Shown in pieces: positions 1-5,733 of a stretch of DNA of 6,616 nucleotides. How positions within the stretch are numbered: position 1 is the stretch's first letter; every line of letters starts with the position of its first letter. Under the pieces are notes generated by a model that saw only the letters and a program-made list of their open reading frames with translations, made no database searches and had not been told where the DNA came from. Position numbers and translations under genes: made by a program. Origin of the DNA: Acetobacteraceae bacterium (GTDB lineage Bacteria > Pseudomonadota > Alphaproteobacteria > Acetobacterales > Acetobacteraceae); NCBI GenBank assembly GCA_020853405.1, contig JADYYZ010000148.1, positions 1 to 6,616 on the forward strand, written 5' to 3'.

Positions 1-6
1 CCCGGC

Positions 7-891
7 CTACCGCGCCGCCAGCGCCGCCAGCTGCGCGCGCGCCAGTTCCTCGGTCGGCGTGCCGGGCGCGAGCTCGGCGGCGCGCTGGAAATCCCCGCGC
101 GCATTGGCGAAGTCACGCGCCGCCCGGCGCAGCATGCCGCGCTCCAGATAGGCCTCCGGGTTGCCGGGGTCGAGCGCCAGCGCGCGCGCGATGTCATCGG
201 CGGCGAGTTCCGCCCGCCCCGCCTGGCGCCAGGCGCTGGCGCGGAACACGAACGCCTCGGCCCGGGCGGGATCGAGGTCGATCGCGCGATTGAGGTCGTC
301 GATCGCATCGAACGGGCGGCCAAGGCTCGCCACCGCGATCGCCCGGTCGATCAGGAGGTCAATGTCGTTGGGTACCAGCACCAGGGCAAGCGTCGCCGCG
401 CCATAGGCGCGCTGCGCGTCACCGGCCATCATCCAGGCCTGGCCCGCCTGGGCGAGCCAGGCGGCCCTGAGCTGCGAGGGGGCGGCGCCACCGCTGCCGA
501 GCCGCTCCAGCCGCCGCGCCGCCTCGCCGGCCTCGCCCAACGCGAGATAGGCCGCCGCCGCGCAGTGTTCGCCGGCATCGAGCGCGCCGCTGGTCTCCAG
601 CCGCTGTGCCTCGCGGAGCGCCGCCCGCGCGTCGGCCGCCGCCTGGGCAAGGCAGGCCAGGTGGCGCGGATCGTCGATGCGCACGCCGGCGAGCTCTTCC
701 GGCGCCGATGGCGGCTCGGGCGCAACCGGCCGCTCGGGCGTCACGGGCGGCGCCGGCGCGGCCGGCGCTGGCGCGATCGCCGGCGGCGCCGCGGCATACT
801 CCGGCGCGGTCGCCGGGCGGAGCAGCAGCCAGCCGGCGATCCCCGCCGCCGCCACGACACCGGCGCCGCCGGCAAGATAGAATGGGCGCAT
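7..891 (-). CDS. Membrane-anchored tetratricopeptide-repeat (TPR) protein
   Basis: From the ATG at 891 this encodes 294 residues. Residues 5-24 form one hydrophobic segment after a short basic start (MRPF), so it is probably a signal anchor with the rest in the periplasm. Residues 27-66 are a Pro/Ala-rich linker. From about residue 142 to 277 there are helix pairs with TPR spacing. The clearest units end in LDPAR (about 205-210) and LDPGN (about 240-244), and a final unit ends in LAPGT; an earlier unit covers about 148-175. TPR arrays bind other proteins, and no catalytic domain is seen, so the partner is unknown. The frame stays open upstream to 1062, but that extension lies antisense to conserved SDR sequence and lacks the hydrophobic N-terminus at its start. 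The ATG codons at 900 and 897 are alternatives. I prefer 891 because a -10-like TAGAAT lies 7 nt upstream of it and predicts a leaderless start there. There is no Shine-Dalgarno sequence. The gene is divergent from the SDR gene. Confidence 0.85.
   Translation of the reverse strand: MRPFYLAGGAGVVAAAGIAGWLLLRPATAPEYAAAPPAIAPAPAAPAPPVTPERPVAPEPPSAPEELAGVRIDDPRHLACLAQAAADARAALREAQRLETSGALDAGEHCAAAAYLALGEAGEAARRLERLGSGGAAPSQLRAAWLAQAGQAWMMAGDAQRAYGAATLALVLVPNDIDLLIDRAIAVASLGRPFDAIDDLNRAIDLDPARAEAFVFRASAWRQAGRAELAADDIARALALDPGNPEAYLERGMLRRAARDFANARGDFQRAAELAPGTPTEELARAQLAALAAR
854..889 (+). promoter_or_regulatory. Predicted leaderless promoter of the SDR gene, inside the TPR coding region
   Basis: TAGAAT at 878-883 matches the TATAAT consensus at 5 of 6 positions and lies 6 nt before the ATG at 890, so the predicted transcript start coincides with the start codon. 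A weak -35 candidate, ACGACA (854-859), keeps GACA and gives an 18-bp spacer. No Shine-Dalgarno sequence precedes the ATG. The elements lie within the first codons of the TPR gene on the other strand. The -10 is convincing by position; the -35 is weak. Confidence 0.42.
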
Positions 892-904
892 GGGCATCAT
901 TCTA
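878..904. repeat. Inverted repeat of two face-to-face -10 elements around overlapping ATGs
   Basis: TAGAATG (878-884) and CATTCTA (898-904) are perfect 7-bp inverted copies. The symmetry axis falls on base 891, which is shared by the plus-strand ATG (890-892) and the minus-strand ATG (891-889). Each arm contains the proposed -10 element of one gene, so the symmetry may simply come from two similar promoters facing each other. A dimeric regulator site is the alternative reading. RNA polymerase could not occupy both promoters at once. Confidence 0.55.
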
Positions 905-1756
905 GCCGTGATCGGCCCCGGCTTCACGGGGGGCAGGATTGCCGCCGCCGCCCGCGACGCGGGCATCGCGGTGCGCCTGGTCGGCCGCCACGGCGCCGAC
1001 GCGCGGTTCGCAACGTCCGAGGCAGGGGCGGTGATCGCGAGCGCGTCCCTGCTGGTCAGCACCGTGCCGCCCGACGGCGCGTGCGATCCCGTTCTGGCCG
1101 CGCATGGCCGCGAGATCGCGGCAGCGCCGCTCCGCTGGGTCGGCTATTGCAGCGCGACCTCGGTCTATGGCGACCACGCGGGCGGCGCGGTGGACGAGGC
1201 GAGCGAGCCGGCCCCCGGCCATGATCGCGCCATCGCCCGGCTTGCCGCCGAGAACGCCTGGCGCCGGGCGGTGCCGGCGGGGTGCGCGCTCGACCTGATC
1301 CGCATCGCCGGTATCTACGGCCCCGGCCGCAGCGCGCTGGAGGCGCTGGGCGCCGGGCGCGCCCGCCGGATCGTCAAGCCAGGCCATGTCGCCTGTCGCG
1401 TGCATGTGGACGACCTCGCCGCCCTGGTGCTGGCCGCGATCCGCCGGCCGCCGCCGCCCGGCGGCACGCGCGTGCTCCACGCGGCCGATGACCTGCCCGC
1501 GCCGCCGGCCGACGTGGTCGCCGAGGCGGCGCGCCTGCTCGGCCTCGCCCCGCCACCGACGGTTCCCTTCTCCGAGGCCGAGGCGGAAATGACCAGGCTG
1601 GCCCGATCGTACTGGAACGAGAGCCGCCGCGTCCGCACCGTGCTGACCGGGAAGGCAACCGGCTGGGCGCCGAGATACCCGTCATTCCGCGAGGGGCTTT
1701 GCGCCATCCTGGCCACGATCCAGGCCGACCAGCTCGCCCAGCACCGCCCCGAGTAG
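890..1756 (+). CDS. Atypical SDR family NAD(P)-binding epimerase/dehydratase-like protein
   Basis: Encodes 288 residues with a Rossmann-fold start, VIGPGFTGGRIA (residues 8-19), which is the GxGxxGxxxA dinucleotide-binding motif. Next come the STVPP strand (57-61), SATSVYGDH (88-96), IRIAGIYGPGRS (137-148) and VHVDDLAALVLAAI (171-184). This order is typical of NAD-dependent epimerase/dehydratase-like SDRs (COG0451) of the YeeZ-like kind. Tyr93 occupies the catalytic tyrosine region, but residue 97 is Ala, so the YxxxK pair is missing. Proteins of this group are often called epimerases, yet the substrate is usually unknown and oxidoreductase activity cannot be assumed. The ATG at 890 sits just before the first beta strand, so a later start would damage the fold. 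The gene is probably leaderless. Its last 75 bp overlap the convergent hydrolase gene, and the conserved ending FREGLCAIL lies in that overlap. Confidence 0.9.
   Translation: MGIILAVIGPGFTGGRIAAAARDAGIAVRLVGRHGADARFATSEAGAVIASASLLVSTVPPDGACDPVLAAHGREIAAAPLRWVGYCSATSVYGDHAGGAVDEASEPAPGHDRAIARLAAENAWRRAVPAGCALDLIRIAGIYGPGRSALEALGAGRARRIVKPGHVACRVHVDDLAALVLAAIRRPPPPGGTRVLHAADDLPAPPADVVAEAARLLGLAPPPTVPFSEAEAEMTRLARSYWNESRRVRTVLTGKATGWAPRYPSFREGLCAILATIQADQLAQHRPE
892..927 (-). promoter_or_regulatory. Predicted leaderless promoter of the TPR gene, inside the SDR coding region
   Basis: Read on the minus strand, GCTAGAAT (906 to 899) matches the Caulobacter-type -10 consensus GCTANAWC at 7 of 8 positions and contains TAGAAT, a 5/6 match to TATAAT. 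Fourteen nucleotides further upstream, GTGAAGC (927 to 921) matches TTGACGS at 5 of 7 positions. Only 7 nt separate the -10 from the ATG at 891, so transcription should start at or beside the A of the ATG. No Shine-Dalgarno motif is present, which agrees with leaderless translation. The whole promoter lies within the first codons of the SDR gene. It is inferred from sequence only. Confidence 0.5.
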
Positions 1757-2467
1757 CGCGAGGTCGGGGGCGCGCGACAGCCGGTGGTCACCATCCTTCG
1801 CCAGCAGCAGCCGCACATCGTCCACCTCCAGTGCCTCGGCCAGGCGAAGGCTCGTCCGCCACGGCACCTCGGCATCGCGCATGCCGTGCAGCAGCCGCAC
1901 CGGGCCAGCGAAAGCAATGTTCCCGCGCAGGCGGAGGCGGGTCCGGCCGTCCTCGATCAGGGCGCGCGTGATCGGATAGCCGCCCTGGTCATAGGTGCTC
2001 GGCTCGACCACGACGCCGTCCCGCAGCAGCCGGGCGCGCTTCGCCTCGGGCCAGGCGTCCCAGATCAGGTCCTCGGTGAAGTCGGGCGCGGCGGCGATGC
2101 CGACCAGCGCCGCGACACGGCCGGGGCGGGAGAGCGCCACCTCCAGCATGATCCAGCCGCCCATCGAGCTGCCGACCAGCACCAGATCGTCTTCGGTCAG
2201 GGCATCGATCACGGCGATCGCATCGGTGGCCCAGCGCCCGATCGTGCCGTCCTCGAACCGGCCGGCCGAGGCGCCGTGGCCGGCATAGTCGAAGCGCAGG
2301 AAGCCCTGGCCCCGTTCGCGGCACCAGGCGTCAAGGTAGCTTGCCTTGGTGCCGGTCATGTTGCTTCGGAATCCGCCCAGGAACACGATCGTCGGCGCCC
2401 GTCCCGGGGTCCGTGCGAAGGCCAGCTTCGTGCCATCCGCGGCGGCCAGAAATCCTTGTCCGGTCAT
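1682..2467 (-). CDS. ABHD10-like alpha/beta hydrolase (predicted serine esterase/thioesterase)
   Basis: Encodes 261 residues forming a single alpha/beta-hydrolase domain with no signal peptide, so it is probably cytoplasmic. The nucleophile elbow is GSSMG (99-103) with Ser101. Asp198 in LLHGMRDAEVPW and His228 in KDGDHR complete a plausible Ser-Asp-His triad. The oxyanion region FLGGFRSNMTGTKA (29-42), the strand LRFDYAGHGAS (57-67) and the spacing closely resemble ABHD10, the mitochondrial acyl-glucuronide esterase and protein S-depalmitoylase. That comparison is from memory. Ester or thioester hydrolysis is a safe prediction; the substrate is not known. The start at 2467 precedes the first strand, has no Shine-Dalgarno sequence, and lies 8 nt from a -10-like GCTATAGC. 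Its 3' end overlaps the SDR gene by 75 bp, covering residues 238-261: the last helix (LLGAVLGELVG) and a polar tail. Confidence 0.9.
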   Translation of the reverse strand: MTGQGFLAAADGTKLAFARTPGRAPTIVFLGGFRSNMTGTKASYLDAWCRERGQGFLRFDYAGHGASAGRFEDGTIGRWATDAIAVIDALTEDDLVLVGSSMGGWIMLEVALSRPGRVAALVGIAAAPDFTEDLIWDAWPEAKRARLLRDGVVVEPSTYDQGGYPITRALIEDGRTRLRLRGNIAFAGPVRLLHGMRDAEVPWRTSLRLAEALEVDDVRLLLAKDGDHRLSRAPDLALLGAVLGELVGLDRGQDGAKPLAE

Positions 2468-2491
2468 GGCCGCGTGCTATAGCGCCGCGCC
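2456..2491 (+). promoter_or_regulatory. Predicted leaderless promoter of the GT4 gene
   Basis: GCTATAGC (2476-2483) matches the Caulobacter-type -10 GCTANAWC at 7 of 8 positions. TTGTCCG (2456-2462) resembles the -35 TTGACGS, with a 13-nt gap inside the 10-14 range I recall for that class. In sigma70 terms this is TTGTCC, a 16-bp spacer, then TATAGC. The ATG at 2492 starts 8 nt after the octamer, so the mRNA should begin at or next to the start codon. There is no Shine-Dalgarno sequence. The -35 lies inside the first codons of the hydrolase gene. Confidence 0.55.
2468..2483 (-). promoter_or_regulatory. Predicted -10 of the hydrolase gene, the same palindromic octamer read on the minus strand
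   Basis: GCTATAGC is its own reverse complement, so the octamer at 2476-2483 is also a -10 match on the minus strand. It lies exactly 8 nt from the hydrolase ATG at 2467, the same distance as to the GT4 ATG on the other side. I see no good -35 at the expected distance on this strand (about 2494-2504), so this direction may be weaker or need an activator. Confidence 0.42.
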
Positions 2492-3622
2492 ATGGCGGAA
2501 GCGACGGTGCTGCAGGTCCTGCCCGCGCTGGGTGCGGGCGGCGTGGAGCGCGGCACGGTGGAGATCGCGCAGGCGCTGCAGCAGGCCGGCCTGCGCGCCC
2601 TGGTCGCAAGCGCGGGCGGCCCGCTGGAACACGAGCTCGCCCGCTGCGGCGCCCGCCATTTCCGGCTGCCGCTTGCCAGCCGCTCGCCACTTGGCATCTG
2701 GCGCAACGCCCGCGCGCTTGCGCAGCTGATCGCGGCCGAGCGCGTCGATATCGTGCATGCGCGCTCGCGCGCGCCGGCCTGGAGCGCGCTCTTTGCCGCC
2801 CGTCGCACCGGGCGGCGGCTGGTGACCACCTGGCACGGCACGTACACCGAGAATTTCCCCGGCAAGCGCCGCTACAACAGGGTGATGGCGAGCGGCGACC
2901 GGGTGATCGCGATCAGCCGCTTCATCGCCGGGCACCTGGCGGCACGCACGCCGGTCGATCCCGCCTGCATCCGGGTGATCCCGCGCGGCATCGATCCCCG
3001 GAAGTTCGACCCCCATTCGGTCAACGGCGCCCGGATCGAGGCGATGACGCGCCACCTCGGCGTGCCCGACGGCGCGCCGATCGTGCTGCTGCCCGGCCGC
3101 ATCACCCGCTGGAAGGGCCAGGCGGTGCTGGTCGATGCGATCGCCCTGCTCTCGCGCGCCGACGTGGTGGCCGTGCTGCTGGGCGATGACCAGGGGCGCG
3201 AGGGGTTCCGCGCCGAGCTGGAGGCGCGGATCGCCGGGCGCGGCCTGGTCGGGCGGGTGTTCTTCCGCCCGCACGTGGCCGACATGCCGGCGGCACTGCT
3301 GCTCGCCTCGGTCGTGGTGTCGGCCTCGACCGACCCGGAAGGGTTCGGCCGCGTCGTGATCGAGGGCCAGGCGATGGGCCGGCCGGTGGTGGCGACGAAC
3401 CACGGCGGCGCCGCCGAGACGGTGCTGGACGGCGCGACCGGGCTGCTGGTGCCGCCCGGCGAGCCGGCGGCGCTGGCGGCCGCGATCGAGACCATGCTGG
3501 GGCTTGATCCCGCCTCGGCCGCCGCGCTCGGCACGCGGGCGCGCGAGCATGTGCTGGAGCAGGGCTACACCACCGAGGCGATGTGCGCCGCCACGCTCGC
3601 GGTCTATCGCGAGCTGCTTTGA
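2492..3622 (+). CDS. Family 4 glycosyltransferase (GT-B fold)
   Basis: Encodes 376 residues, the usual length for a GT4 enzyme. The N-terminal domain has the acceptor-side loop LGAGGVERGT (13-22), then DIVHARSRAPAW (86-97) and TTWHGTYTENF (112-122). The C-terminal nucleotide-sugar domain has VIPRGID (162-168), PGRITRWKGQ (201-210) and the EX7E motif in EGFGRVVIE, with Glu283 and Glu291. It ends with GATGLLVPPGEPAALA (314-329). Such retaining enzymes transfer a sugar from a nucleotide sugar, usually to lipopolysaccharide, exopolysaccharide or a lipid; donor and acceptor cannot be read here. No membrane segment is visible, so it should be cytosolic or peripheral on the inner membrane. The start at 2492 is directly followed by the first beta strand (TVLQVLPAL). 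The gene is divergent from the hydrolase and probably leaderless. A hairpin follows 8 bp after its stop codon. Confidence 0.93.
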   Translation: MAEATVLQVLPALGAGGVERGTVEIAQALQQAGLRALVASAGGPLEHELARCGARHFRLPLASRSPLGIWRNARALAQLIAAERVDIVHARSRAPAWSALFAARRTGRRLVTTWHGTYTENFPGKRRYNRVMASGDRVIAISRFIAGHLAARTPVDPACIRVIPRGIDPRKFDPHSVNGARIEAMTRHLGVPDGAPIVLLPGRITRWKGQAVLVDAIALLSRADVVAVLLGDDQGREGFRAELEARIAGRGLVGRVFFRPHVADMPAALLLASVVVSASTDPEGFGRVVIEGQAMGRPVVATNHGGAAETVLDGATGLLVPPGEPAALAAAIETMLGLDPASAAALGTRAREHVLEQGYTTEAMCAATLAVYRELL

Positions 3623-3630
3623 TACATGGC

Positions 3631-3653
3631 GCACGAAGGTTCCGCCTTCGTGC
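3631..3653. terminator. Perfect 9-bp hairpin between convergent genes
   Basis: GCACGAAGG (3631-3639) and CCTTCGTGC (3645-3653) form a perfect stem around the 5-nt loop TTCCG. It starts 8 bp after the GT4 stop and lies 64 bp beyond the MprF-like stop on the other strand, so it could end transcripts from both sides. No T-run follows on either strand, so it is not a classical intrinsic terminator. It could instead stabilise 3' ends or be part of a dispersed repeat. Confidence 0.5.
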
Positions 3654-3696
3654 CCTCAGGCGCCGACGCTTCGCTTGGCTCGCCGCCTTCATGAGG
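3654..3696. repeat. Second, imperfect inverted repeat in the convergent spacer
   Basis: CCTCA (3654-3658) pairs with TGAGG (3692-3696), and the adjoining GGCG (3659-3662) pairs with CGCC (3684-3687), leaving a TTCA bulge on the 3' side. It directly follows the 9-bp hairpin. The rest of the spacer (3697-3717) shows nothing recognisable. The pairing is seen in the sequence; its significance is uncertain. Confidence 0.3.
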
Positions 3697-3717
3697 CAGC
3701 GGGCGCGCAGGGGGTCG

Positions 3718-5733
3718 CTATCCCGCCGCGATCGGCACGCCGCGCCCGGCCGCCAGTGCCGGCAGGATCGGCAGCAGCCGCGGCAGGTCGCGCTCGGCCT
3801 GGCAGACCAGCCAGCGCGTCGCTCCCTCCACCTCGCGCCCGCCCGCGGTCGCCGGCATCGGCACCCGGTCCGGCCCGAGCGGGAACGCGGTCAACCCGAT
3901 ATCGTCGTAGATCGAGAGATACCGCTCGCCGACGTCCCAGAACGCAGGATCGATGCCCTCCTGCTCGCAGAAATCGCGGAACCGCCAGATCGCGCTGACC
4001 GCATCGCCCGGCTCGCCGTCGGGGTCACCGAGCGCCAGCGCCAGGCCAGGCAGGCGGGCGAACGCGATCCGCGCTTCATGGTCCTCGCCGGTGATCATCG
4101 CCTGGGCGCGGCCGGTCCGTTCGGCCTCGGCAAGGGGTTCGGGCCGGATGCGCGCCGGCCGCAGCAGCCGCGCCAGCGCCACCAGCGCCAGCGCCACCAG
4201 CAGCAGCACCAGCCCGCGCAGCGACCACGGCGCCTCGTTCGACAGCACGAACTGCCACCAGGTCGCGTCGGTGTAGTCAGGGTGGGTGTGCGCGAACAGC
4301 GCGAGGCTGACGGCACAGGCCGCGACCGAGGCGATCGCGGCGATGTGGCCGAAACTGATCGGCTCGCGCCGCAGCCTGGTGTCGCGATAGAAATTGCCGC
4401 GGAACGGCACCAGGAGGCAGAAGGTCGCGAACAGCAGCGAAGGCAGCACGAAGCCTTCGCTGCGCGCCAGGGCCACCAGCACGCCGATCGCCAGCAGCAC
4501 CAGCACCGCTGCCCACGCGATGGTGACGCGCCGCATCAGGCCATAGGCAAGCACCAGCAGCGCGGCGCCGGCGAACGAGGCGATGAACTGGCTGGCCGCG
4601 ACCAAGGGCCGTGACAGATGCACCCCCGCCCAGGCGAGCGTCGCCTCGACCGGCGGCAGGCCGCCCAGGAACAGCAGCGCGGCACCGGCAAGCGTCACCG
4701 CGCCGGCAAGCGCCGGCACCACCACCGGATCGCCCCATCGGGCACTCTGTGCCAGCCACCGCCCGACCGCGATGCGCCGGATCAGCACCTCGTTGGCGCC
4801 GAACAGCGCCCCGGCCAGGAACAGCGGCACGATGTAGTACAGCAGCCGGAAGATCAGGATCGCACCGACGATGCTGGCCGCCGGCAGATAGGGCGAAAGC
4901 CCGACCAGGATCAGCGTATCGAATACGCCGAGCCCGCCCGGCACGTTGCTCAGCATCGCCGTGGTGTAGGCCGCGACATAGATCGCCACGACCCCGAGAA
5001 AGCCGAGCTCGGGGATCGGCGGCAGCAGCGCCTCGAAGATGGCGGCGACGATCGCGACATCGGCGGTGGCCAGCACCACCTGCGCCAGCGCCATGCGCGG
5101 CCCCGGCAGCGGCACGGTGGTGCCGAACAGCACCAGCGGGCGGGTTCGGAACCGCCCCAGCAGCGCATAGAGCACGACCAGCGTCAGCATGGCCGCACCG
5201 ATCGCGAAGCTGACGGCGCGCGGCGCATACGGCCCCACCACCGGAATCGCGTACGGCACGAAGATCAGGCTGGCCCCGCCCAGCACCAGCCCGCCCAGCA
5301 CGAAGGTCAGGCTGGTGAACGCGACCACCCCCGCGATCTCCAGTGGCGTGAGCCCCCACAGCACGTACAGCCGATAGCGGATCGCCGCCCCCGACAGCAT
5401 GGCGAAGCCGATATTGTGCGCCAGCGCATAGGCGGTGAACGAGGCGAAGGCGACCCGGCCGTACGACAGGGTATGGCCGACGAAGCGGGTGCCCAGCATG
5501 TCGTAGAAGGTCAGCACCACGTAGCTCAGCACGGTGGCGAACCCGGCCTGCCAGATGCGCCGGGCCGGCATCTCGGCGAGTGCCGATGTCACCTCGGCGA
5601 CCTTCAGGCCCTTGAGCTCGCGCTGGATGACATAGAGTGCGGCCACCAGCAGCACGACGCCGACCAGTGCCGGCAGGTGCCTGAGCCAGGCTCTCATGCG
5701 CGGGCGCGGCTCATCCGGCCCCGGCCGCGCCAT
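3718..5733 (-). CDS. MprF-like lysylphosphatidylglycerol synthase/flippase-family membrane protein with shortened C-terminal domain
   Basis: Encodes 671 residues from 5733, or 659 from the ATG at 5697. I count about 14 hydrophobic segments between residues 19 and 522. The first eight or so form the LPG-synthase TM (UPF0104-type flippase) region, including HNIGFAMLSGAAIRYRLY (106-123) and SNVPGGLGVFD (262-272). A second membrane block (about 338-522) follows, as in full MprF. The soluble tail starts near 525 and matches the first part of the DUF2156 lysyl-transferase domain: LALALGDPDGEP (564-575), IWRFRDFCEQEGIDPAFWDVG (582-602, in part) and YDDIGLTAFPLG (609-620). It then diverges and stops. 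As recalled, full MprF is about 840-880 residues, so much of the aminoacyl-transferase half is missing and lysine transfer is doubtful; lipid flipping is the safer inference. It lies directly downstream of lysK: the 5733 start overlaps lysK by 23 bp, while the 5697 start leaves 13 bp. Neither has a clear Shine-Dalgarno sequence, so translational coupling is likely. Confidence 0.85.
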   Translation of the reverse strand: MARPGPDEPRPRMRAWLRHLPALVGVVLLVAALYVIQRELKGLKVAEVTSALAEMPARRIWQAGFATVLSYVVLTFYDMLGTRFVGHTLSYGRVAFASFTAYALAHNIGFAMLSGAAIRYRLYVLWGLTPLEIAGVVAFTSLTFVLGGLVLGGASLIFVPYAIPVVGPYAPRAVSFAIGAAMLTLVVLYALLGRFRTRPLVLFGTTVPLPGPRMALAQVVLATADVAIVAAIFEALLPPIPELGFLGVVAIYVAAYTTAMLSNVPGGLGVFDTLILVGLSPYLPAASIVGAILIFRLLYYIVPLFLAGALFGANEVLIRRIAVGRWLAQSARWGDPVVVPALAGAVTLAGAALLFLGGLPPVEATLAWAGVHLSRPLVAASQFIASFAGAALLVLAYGLMRRVTIAWAAVLVLLAIGVLVALARSEGFVLPSLLFATFCLLVPFRGNFYRDTRLRREPISFGHIAAIASVAACAVSLALFAHTHPDYTDATWWQFVLSNEAPWSLRGLVLLLVALALVALARLLRPARIRPEPLAEAERTGRAQAMITGEDHEARIAFARLPGLALALGDPDGEPGDAVSAIWRFRDFCEQEGIDPAFWDVGERYLSIYDDIGLTAFPLGPDRVPMPATAGGREVEGATRWLVCQAERDLPRLLPILPALAAGRGVPIAAG

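Noticed and set aside
735..800. Repeated GCCGGCG-type motifs as a possible repeat array or regulatory element
   Set aside because: They fall in frame within the Pro/Ala-rich linker of the TPR protein. GC-rich Ala/Pro/Gly codons explain the repetition.
892..1062. N-terminal extension of the TPR gene upstream to an ATG at 1062
   Set aside because: It would lie antisense to the SDR Rossmann motif, it is Arg/Ala-rich without a recognisable domain, and it would bury the hydrophobic anchor that makes a natural N-terminus at 891.
1682..2467. The hydrolase as a VirJ/AcvB-type lysyl-PG hydrolase partner of MprF
   Set aside because: It has no signal peptide, its motifs fit ABHD10, and it is on the far side of the glycosyltransferase and not in the lysK-MprF-like transcription unit.
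2477..3634. 385-codon open frame antisense to the glycosyltransferase gene
   Set aside because: Its translation is His/Arg/Gly/Gln-rich with no domain and mirrors the GT4 codons. Long antisense frames are expected at this GC content.
3626..3694. 22-codon ORF (starts MAHEGSAF) just after the GT4 stop
   Set aside because: It overlaps both inverted repeats, has no ribosome-binding site, and is better explained as sequence of the hairpin or a repeat element. It is noted as a possible read-through extension only.
3583..4614. 343-codon plus-strand frame across the convergent spacer into the MprF-like gene
   Set aside because: It starts inside GT4, has no recognisable domain, has an Arg/Gln/His-rich shadow composition, and conflicts with two well-supported genes.
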